From NCBI GenBank assembly GCA_021732805.1, contig JAKFUJ010000357.1, positions 1 through 6,624 on the forward strand: a stretch of DNA of 6,624 nucleotides, read 5' to 3'. Shown here piece by piece: positions 1 to 6,624 of the stretch. Position numbers and translations under genes: made by a program. Origin of the DNA: Betaproteobacteria bacterium. Lineage in GTDB: Bacteria; Pseudomonadota; Gammaproteobacteria; Burkholderiales; SG8-41. The notes beneath the pieces were generated by a model that searched no databases, had not been told where the DNA came from, and saw nothing but the letters and a program-made list of their open reading frames with translations. Each line of letters opens with the position of its first letter. The stretch's first letter is position 1.

Positions 1-1469
1 AGGGAGGGCAGCAGGCCGGCATCACGCAGATAGGCGGTGACGACCTTGGAGCCGGGCGCCAGAGAAGTCTTGATGCGCGGATGCGGCATCAGACCTTTGT
101 CGAGGGCGCGCTTGGCCAGCAGGCCGGCGGCGATCAGCAGCGCCGGATTGGAGGTGTTGGTGCAGGAGGTGATGGAAGCAATCAACACGTCGCCGTGGCC
201 GACATCAAAATCGTGGCCCGTCGCTTCGCGCCGCTTGAGATCGGTGGCAGGGCGCGCGTAACCGTTCTTGTCGGCAGGCGCGGAGAACAGCATGTCGAAA
301 TTGCTGCCGAGGTCGGGCAGGCTGACGCGGTCCTGCGGGCGTTTCGGGCCGGACAGGCTGGGCACAATGCTGTCAAGATCGAGTTCGATGACCTGGGTGT
401 AGTCGATCTCGCCTTTTTTCGGCATGCCGAACATGCCCTGTGCCTTGTAGTAAGCCTCGATCGCAGCGACCTGTTCCGGCTCGCGGCCGGTGGTGCGGAA
501 ATAATCGACGGTTTTTTCATCGACCGGGAAGTAACCCATGGTCGCGCCGTATTCCGGCGCCATATTGGCCACCGTGCAGCGATCCGCCGCAGTCAGCGCT
601 GTGGCGCCGGGACCGAAGTATTCGACAAATTTTCCGACGACCTTGGTCTTGCGCATCAGTTCGGTGACGGTCAGCGCCAGATCGGTCGCGGTGACGCCTT
701 CGCGCAGCTTGCCGGTCATGTGGCAACCGACGACGTCGGGCGTCAGGAAAGCATTGGGCTGGCCGAGCATGCCCGCTTCGGCCTCGATGCCGCCCACACC
801 CCAGGCCACGACGCCGATGCCGTTGACCATGGTGGTGTGCGAGTCGGTGCCGAACACGGTGTCCGGGAACCACACACCGTCTTTTTCCCAGACGCCGCGT
901 GACAGGTACTCCATGTTGATCTGGTGGATGATGCCGTTGCCCGGCGGCACCACGCGCACGGTTTTGAACGCGCCCTGCGCCCATTTGACGAAGCTGTAGC
1001 GTTCGGCATTGCGCTTGAATTCGATTTCCTGGTTGCGCTGCACGGCGTCCGGCGTGTTGTAGACGTCGATCTCCACGGAATGGTCAACGACCACATCGAC
1101 CGGCACCAGCGGTTCGATGTTGCCGGGCGCCATGCCCAGGCGTTCCGCGGCTGCACGCATCGCCGACAGGTCGTTCAGCGTGCCGAAACCGATCAGGTCC
1201 TGCAGCACGATGCGCACGACGATGAAAGGAATTTCGGAAGTGCGTTTGCCGTTGGCCTCCCAGGCGGCGAGGGCTTTGACGTGTTCTTCCGAAACACGTT
1301 TGCCGTCGCAGTGGCGCACCAGCGCTTCGAGCACCACACGGATCGAGCGCGGCAGGCGGGAAATTTTGCCCAGGCCAGCGGCTTCGAGTGCGGCGAGGCT
1401 GTGATATTTGCCGGTTTTGCCCGGGGAAGGGGTGAAATCGCGCAGGGTTTTGAAGGTGTCTTGGGGCAT
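1..1469 (-). CDS. acnA: Aconitate hydratase, AcnA/IRP1 type, second tandem copy (3' part outside window)
   Basis: This is an iron-sulfur hydro-lyase of the TCA or methylcitrate cycle that interconverts citrate and isocitrate through cis-aconitate (family knowledge). The window holds 489 codons from the start, about 55% of a normal AcnA of roughly 890 residues, with no stop or frameshift. The protein begins MPQDTFKTLRDF. Visible family motifs are VDHSV, GIIHQINMEYL, GTDSHTTM (Asp209), NMAPEYGAT (Asn302, Glu306) and TSCTNTSNP, whose Cys436 is the first cluster ligand. The other two ligands lie beyond the left edge. The ATG has GGAG six bases upstream. It is a paralogue of the aconitase just upstream, aligned with almost no gaps and about 60% identical by eye. 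It retains the canonical residues where that copy has changed. The N-terminus is AcnA-like, not AcnD-like. A role in 2-methylisocitrate formation is inferred from prpD nearby. Confidence 0.95.
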   Translation of the reverse strand, partial: MPQDTFKTLRDFTPSPGKTGKYHSLAALEAAGLGKISRLPRSIRVVLEALVRHCDGKRVSEEHVKALAAWEANGKRTSEIPFIVVRIVLQDLIGFGTLNDLSAMRAAAERLGMAPGNIEPLVPVDVVVDHSVEIDVYNTPDAVQRNQEIEFKRNAERYSFVKWAQGAFKTVRVVPPGNGIIHQINMEYLSRGVWEKDGVWFPDTVFGTDSHTTMVNGIGVVAWGVGGIEAEAGMLGQPNAFLTPDVVGCHMTGKLREGVTATDLALTVTELMRKTKVVGKFVEYFGPGATALTAADRCTVANMAPEYGATMGYFPVDEKTVDYFRTTGREPEQVAAIEAYYKAQGMFGMPKKGEIDYTQVIELDLDSIVPSLSGPKRPQDRVSLPDLGSNFDMLFSAPADKNGYARPATDLKRREATGHDFDVGHGDVLIASITSCTNTSNPALLIAAGLLAKRALDKGLMPHPRIKTSLAPGSKVVTAYLRDAGLLPS

Positions 1470-1475
1470 GGAGGA

Positions 1476-1534
1476 CTCCGGGGGTTATTCAGCGATGACA
1501 AATGGATATTATTCACATCATTTCCCCCAATCAA
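1476..1534 (-). promoter_or_regulatory. Putative sigma70 promoter and ribosome binding site for the second aconitase
   Basis: On the minus strand TTGATT (1529-1534) is followed after exactly 17 bases by TAATAT (1506-1511). Each hexamer matches four of six consensus positions. Transcription would begin near 1499, leaving a leader of about 30 nt. GGAG (1476-1479) sits six bases before the ATG at 1469. The element lies just downstream of the palindrome cluster, so the second aconitase could be expressed separately from the first. Only sequence similarity supports this. Confidence 0.45.
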
Positions 1535-1537
1535 GCT

Positions 1538-1565
1538 CCCTCTCCCGCCCTGGGGCGGGAGAGGG
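1538..1565. repeat. REP-like palindrome 1
   Basis: A perfect inverted repeat with 13-bp arms, CCCTCTCCCGCCC (1538-1550) and its complement (1553-1565), separated by two bases. On the plus strand it is followed by TTGGGGTGAGGG. That composition is typical of GC-rich intergenic palindromes scattered in many proteobacterial genomes (recalled, not searched). No T-run follows on either strand, so it is not a standard intrinsic terminator, although it could still stabilise mRNA ends or slow transcription. Confidence 0.85.
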
Positions 1566-1573
1566 TTGGGGTG

Positions 1574-1624
1574 AGGGTAGGGGAAGCACCGTCTCAGTGC
1601 AGTCACGGTGGTTGCCCCTACCCT
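1574..1624. repeat. Central inverted repeat linking two REP-like palindromes
   Basis: AGGGTAGGGG (1574-1583) and CCCCTACCCT (1615-1624) are perfectly complementary. Inside them CACCGT (1587-1592) pairs with ACGGTG (1605-1610), giving a stepped hairpin. The element lies exactly between the two outer palindromes, so the whole block 1538-1654 has approximate two-fold symmetry, as in a paired REP unit (BIME). It contains no gene. Confidence 0.75.
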
Positions 1625-1626
1625 GG

Positions 1627-1654
1627 CCCTCTCCCCGCTGGTGCGGGGAGAGGG
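1627..1654. repeat. REP-like palindrome 2, inverted relative to palindrome 1
   Basis: A perfect inverted repeat with 12-bp arms, CCCTCTCCCCGC (1627-1638) and its complement (1643-1654), around the loop TGGT. The CCCTCTCCC core is the same as in palindrome 1. The flanking CCCCTACCCT is on the opposite side, which makes the two a head-to-head pair. A minus-strand transcript reading out of the upstream aconitase would meet this hairpin first. There is no clear U-tract on the minus strand. Confidence 0.85.
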
Positions 1655-1683
1655 GATTTCTTGGCTTGCGTCTTCCTTCTTGC

Positions 1684-1776
1684 TTAAACCGCCATCAGTT
1701 CGCGCACGAGCGCAGCTTGACTGCGCGCTGTAAATTCCGGCGCAGCCGTTCGTTTTGCGCGGACGCGAGGGTTCAT
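1684..1776 (-). other. 30-codon ORF, probable remnant of an aconitase 3' end
   Basis: An ATG lies two bases after the stop of the upstream aconitase (TGATAATG) and opens a 30-residue frame ending in ALVRELMAV and a TAA. The aconitase before it ends FVLRELMAA and a TGA. The shared RELMA falls in the same frame directly before a stop in both, and the DNA matches 15 of 16 bases. The upstream two thirds of the frame (MNPRVRAKRTAAPEFTARSQ) resembles nothing I recognise. Two readings fit: a tail left by loss or rearrangement of a further aconitase copy, or a small translationally coupled ORF. I favour the remnant and see no separate ribosome binding site. Confidence 0.35.
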
Positions 1777-1778
1777 TA

Positions 1779-1801
<23 letters not shown>
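1691..1801. repeat. 16-bp near-perfect direct repeat, 95 bp apart
   Basis: GCCATCAGTTCGCGCA (1691-1706) and GCCATCAATTCGCGCA (1786-1801) differ at one base. The second copy is the coding end of the complete aconitase. The first is outside any annotated gene but keeps the same reading frame relative to a stop codon on the minus strand. This supports a local duplication or recombination event at the aconitase 3' end. Confidence 0.8.
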
Positions 1802-4466
<2,665 letters not shown>

Positions 4467-4473
4467 GCGGATG

Positions 4474-4479
4474 CTCCTT
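4474..4479 (-). promoter_or_regulatory. Ribosome binding site that fixes the GTG start of the complete aconitase
   Basis: AAGGAG on the minus strand is separated by seven bases from GTG at 4466. No competing ATG lies at suitable spacing, and the resulting N-terminus (MANNAFNSLREF) aligns with that of the paralogue (MPQDTFKTLRDF), so the GTG start is well supported. Confidence 0.85.
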
Positions 4480-4530
4480 GAAAAGAGGTGCCAAATGAGG
4501 CTGCAGAAAGAAGGTGCCGAAAAGCCCTAA

Positions 4531-4559
4531 ATTATAGAGCGTTGCGGGGCAGGAATAAA
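4531..4559 (-). promoter_or_regulatory. Putative promoter of the complete aconitase, perfect TATAAT
   Basis: The minus strand carries TATAAT at 4531-4536, a perfect -10 hexamer in otherwise GC-rich DNA. With a 17-base spacer the -35 would be TTTATT (4554-4559), a poor match, so an activator may be needed. Transcription would start near 4524, giving a leader of about 58 nt. It lies in the 131-base gap after the thioredoxin-like gene, suggesting that the aconitase can be transcribed independently of prpD. Confidence 0.55.
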
Positions 4560-4597
4560 TCAGTATGACGCGTTCCAGTGGTGTTCGCCATGCGGAA

Positions 4598-5141
4598 TCA
4601 ACCGTTTGTTTTTTTCCGCTGCTGCTGTTTGTATTCGGCAAACTGCCGTGTCTTGTAGGCGCCGCTGGCGACAAATTCGGCCAGCAGCTTGAATTCCCCG
4701 GGATCACGCACCGTGCCGGTGATGCGCACGATTTCAGTGCCGGTGAGGTCGTGAAAGGCGAATGTGGGTGTTGCACGCACCCTGGACTCTGTGGCCCGAG
4801 ACCTTCTCGGTGATGTCCCGTCCGCGAAAGTCCTTCAGCAGCACGGACCCGAACAGGTCAACAGTGAAATTGACAAAATGCTTGCGATACAGCGTCTGCA
4901 CATCGCTGCGGTTGAGGACGTTCTGTTGCATGTAGAGGCAGCCCGGGCAGCCTTCCTGCTCATATATCAGCAGAATGGCTTTTTTCCCGGCAGCCTTGGC
5001 ATCAGCCAGTTCGGCCTGCAAGTCGCCGGTGTTGGCGTCAAAAAAATGGGTGGCTGCGTCGCGGGTCGTTACGCCCTGGGCAGTGCCCAGGCTGCTGAAA
5101 ATCAGCAGCAGACTGCCTAAAAATAACCGCAGGGCATCCAT
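4598..5141 (-). pseudogene. Exported thioredoxin-fold protein (SoxW-like), frameshifted
   Basis: The N-terminal frame (from ATG 5141) starts with a signal peptide: a short charged end, a hydrophobic stretch LFLGSLLLIFSSLG, and likely cleavage near residue 20. A thioredoxin-fold core follows, with EGCPGC (Cys65 and Cys68) and DFRGRDITEK to codon 113. After that the frame loses family character and stops at 4734. From about 4801 a frame shifted by one base reads SRATESRVRATPTFAFHDL, containing the conserved cis-Pro region (ATPTF), and continues to a TGA at 4598. Joining the two by skipping one G at 4802 gives a thioredoxin-like protein of about 181 residues. The likely role is periplasmic thiol-disulfide exchange. 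It sits 36 bases after prpD, in an AT-rich spacer with no clear ribosome binding site. A sequencing or assembly error is as likely as true gene decay. The SoxW resemblance is from memory. Confidence 0.75.
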
Positions 5142-5177
5142 AAAAATATCAATAAAATCAATTATTTATATGGATTT

Positions 5178-6620
5178 TCAAATGATCATCCTGTCGACGA
5201 ACTCATGCACCGGGGTGGCTTCCAGTTTTTTCTGGTCGGCGCACAGCGCTTCGATGGCCGCGCGCTGTTTTTCCGGGAAGCGGCGGGCGAGGTTGGTGCG
5301 GAACTTGGCTTCAAGCAGCGGCACGCCTTCCTTGCGGCGGCGGCGATGGCCGACCGGGTATTCGACGACGACATTGGCGGTTTTGCTGCCGTCCTTGAAA
5401 AACACCTGGATGGCATTGGCGATGGAGCGTTTCTGCGGATCGAGATAATCCTTGCTCCACGGCTTGTGTTCAATGCACTCCATCTTGTCACGCAACTGGT
5501 CTACGCGCGGGTCGTGAGCGACCTCGTCCTCGTAATCCGCCGCAGTCAGGTTGCCCTTGATCAGGCCGATGGCTGACATGTACTGAATACAGTGATCGCG
5601 GTCGGCCGGATTGTTCAGCGGCCCCTTCTTGTCGATGATGCGAATCGCCGATTCATGCGTGGTGATGACGATTTTTTTGATGTCGTTGAGCCGGTCCTTG
5701 ACCTGCGGATGCAGTTGCACCGCGCATTCCACCGCGGTCTGGGCATGGAATTCCGCCGGGAAGGAAATCTTGAACAACACGTTTTCCATCACGTACGAGC
5801 CGTAGCTGCGGGTGAATTTGAACGGTTTGCCCTTGAACAGCACGTCATAGAAACCCCAGCCCTGGGCCGACAGTCCGGACGGATAACCCATCTCACCCTT
5901 GGCCGCCATCAGCGCCAGGCGCACCGCGCGACTGGTGGCGTCCCCTGCAGCCCAGGATTTGCGCGAGCCGGTGTTCGGTGCGTGGCGGTAGGTGCGCAGC
6001 GACTGGCCGTCGATCCACGCATTCGATACCGCGTTGATGGTTTCGTCGCGCGTGAGCCCCATCAGGCTGGAGATCACGGCGGTGGAGGCGACCTTGACCA
6101 GCAGCACATGATCGAGGCCGACGCGGTTGAAACTGTTTTCCAGCGCGATCACACCCTGGATTTCGTGAGCCTTGATCATGCCGCTCAGCACGTCGCGCAT
6201 CAGCAGCGGTTTTTTGCCGGCAGCCACCGCCTGACGCGACAGGTAATCGGCCATGGCGAGGATGCCGCCGAGGTTGTCGGAGGGATGGCCCCATTCCGCC
6301 GCCAGCCAGGTGTCATTGAAGTCGAGCCAGCGGATCATGCAGCCGATATTGAACGCCGCCATCACCGGATCGAGCTGGAACGACGTGCCCGGCACCTTGG
6401 CGCCGTTGGTCATGGTCGCGCCCGGCACCACCGGTCCCATCAGCTTGGTGCAGGCCGGATAGGACAGTGCTTCAAAGCCGCAGCCCAAAGTGTCCATCAG
6501 GCACAGCCGGGCCGTGTTGTAGGCCTCGGCGCTGCTGATCTTCGCTTTGGTGGCGTAGTCGGCAATGTCAGTGATGACCTGGTCGGGTTTGGGGCGAACG
6601 TTGGAGATGTGGGATGACAT
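5178..6620 (-). CDS. prpD: 2-methylcitrate dehydratase PrpD
   Basis: PrpD removes water from 2-methylcitrate to give 2-methyl-cis-aconitate in the cytosolic methylcitrate cycle, which turns propionyl-CoA into pyruvate and succinate. The 480 residues match the length of the E. coli enzyme (about 483), and the resemblance runs end to end. Characteristic stretches are MIRWLDFNDTWLAAEWGHPS (Asp100, Asp103, His112), ENSFNRVGLDHVLLVKVAST, RTYRHAPNTGSRKSWAAGDA, YVMENVLFKISFPAEFHAQT, DKKGPLNNPADRDHCIQYM and the VVVEYPVGHRRRR region near the end. It belongs to the cofactor-independent MmgE/PrpD family, not the iron-sulfur AcnD type. The start ATG gives MSSHISNVRP, which lines up with the E. coli N-terminus (MSAQINNIRP). 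Only four bases of upstream DNA are present, so its ribosome binding site and promoter are outside the window. No terminator is seen after it. Confidence 0.97.
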   Translation of the reverse strand: MSSHISNVRPKPDQVITDIADYATKAKISSAEAYNTARLCLMDTLGCGFEALSYPACTKLMGPVVPGATMTNGAKVPGTSFQLDPVMAAFNIGCMIRWLDFNDTWLAAEWGHPSDNLGGILAMADYLSRQAVAAGKKPLLMRDVLSGMIKAHEIQGVIALENSFNRVGLDHVLLVKVASTAVISSLMGLTRDETINAVSNAWIDGQSLRTYRHAPNTGSRKSWAAGDATSRAVRLALMAAKGEMGYPSGLSAQGWGFYDVLFKGKPFKFTRSYGSYVMENVLFKISFPAEFHAQTAVECAVQLHPQVKDRLNDIKKIVITTHESAIRIIDKKGPLNNPADRDHCIQYMSAIGLIKGNLTAADYEDEVAHDPRVDQLRDKMECIEHKPWSKDYLDPQKRSIANAIQVFFKDGSKTANVVVEYPVGHRRRRKEGVPLLEAKFRTNLARRFPEKQRAAIEALCADQKKLEATPVHEFVDRMII

Positions 6621-6624
6621 GGAA

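Noticed and set aside
81..902. A 273-codon plus-strand open frame opposite the second aconitase
   Set aside because: It is antisense to conserved aconitase motifs and has the same composition as the other shadows.
1..1469. AcnD (iron-sulfur 2-methylcitrate dehydratase) as the identity of the second aconitase
   Set aside because: The N-terminus and the EPLVPVD, SRGVWEKDG and NMAPEYGAT motifs are AcnA-like and closely match the adjacent AcnA. The AcnD N-terminal pattern is absent.
1193..1606. A 137-codon minus-strand open frame overlapping the second aconitase start and the palindromes
   Set aside because: It runs out of frame through aconitase codons and through the REP-like block. The aconitase frame explains the sequence better.
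1538..1654. Rho-independent terminator for the upstream aconitase
   Set aside because: The hairpins are strong, but none is followed by a U-tract on the minus strand. The paired symmetric arrangement fits REP-like repeats better.
1538..1654. CRISPR-like array
   Set aside because: There are only two related palindromes, in inverted orientation, with no regular direct repeats and spacers.
4598..4780. A separate small gene starting at GTG 4780
   Set aside because: The frame continues upstream of that codon with thioredoxin-like sequence (SRATESRV) and matches the missing C-terminal half of the preceding gene.
5592..6617. A 341-codon plus-strand open frame opposite prpD
   Set aside because: It is a codon-position shadow of prpD, and its translation shows no recognisable domain.

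Overview
The window is a GC-rich (roughly 60% by eye) bacterial segment in which every supported gene lies on the minus strand. Transcription order, right to left, is prpD (2-methylcitrate dehydratase), a broken gene for an exported thioredoxin-fold protein, a complete AcnA-type aconitase (895 aa), and a second AcnA-type aconitase that runs off the left edge. The proteins look proteobacterial, most like Betaproteobacteria (ending of the aconitase, PrpD of the E. coli/Salmonella type, REP-like palindromes between genes). The genus cannot be named from the sequence.

Right part (4598-6620): prpD starts four bases from the window edge and is intact. A 36-nt AT-rich spacer follows, then a gene for a signal-peptide-bearing CPGC thioredoxin-fold protein. 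Its reading frame breaks near base 4802 and the remainder continues in another frame to 4598. Middle (1779-4540): a new transcription unit is suggested by a perfect TATAAT and an AAGGAG ribosome binding site ahead of a GTG start. It encodes an aconitase with all three cluster cysteines but with Asp where the family has its active-site Glu. Left part (1-1778): a 309-base gap holds a likely remnant of an aconitase 3' end, a long inverted repeat across the acnA stop, a pair of inverted REP-like palindromes flanking a third hairpin, and a sigma70-like promoter. The second aconitase starts after it and has the canonical Glu.

Together the genes point to the methylcitrate cycle of propionate breakdown. 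PrpD dehydrates 2-methylcitrate to 2-methyl-cis-aconitate, and an aconitase rehydrates this to 2-methylisocitrate. No PrpB, PrpC, AcnD or PrpF is visible inside the window. The most interesting features are the tandem, diverging aconitases beside prpD, the Glu-to-Asp change in one of them, and the layered repeats between them. I found no RNA gene, CRISPR array, insertion sequence or clear novel system.
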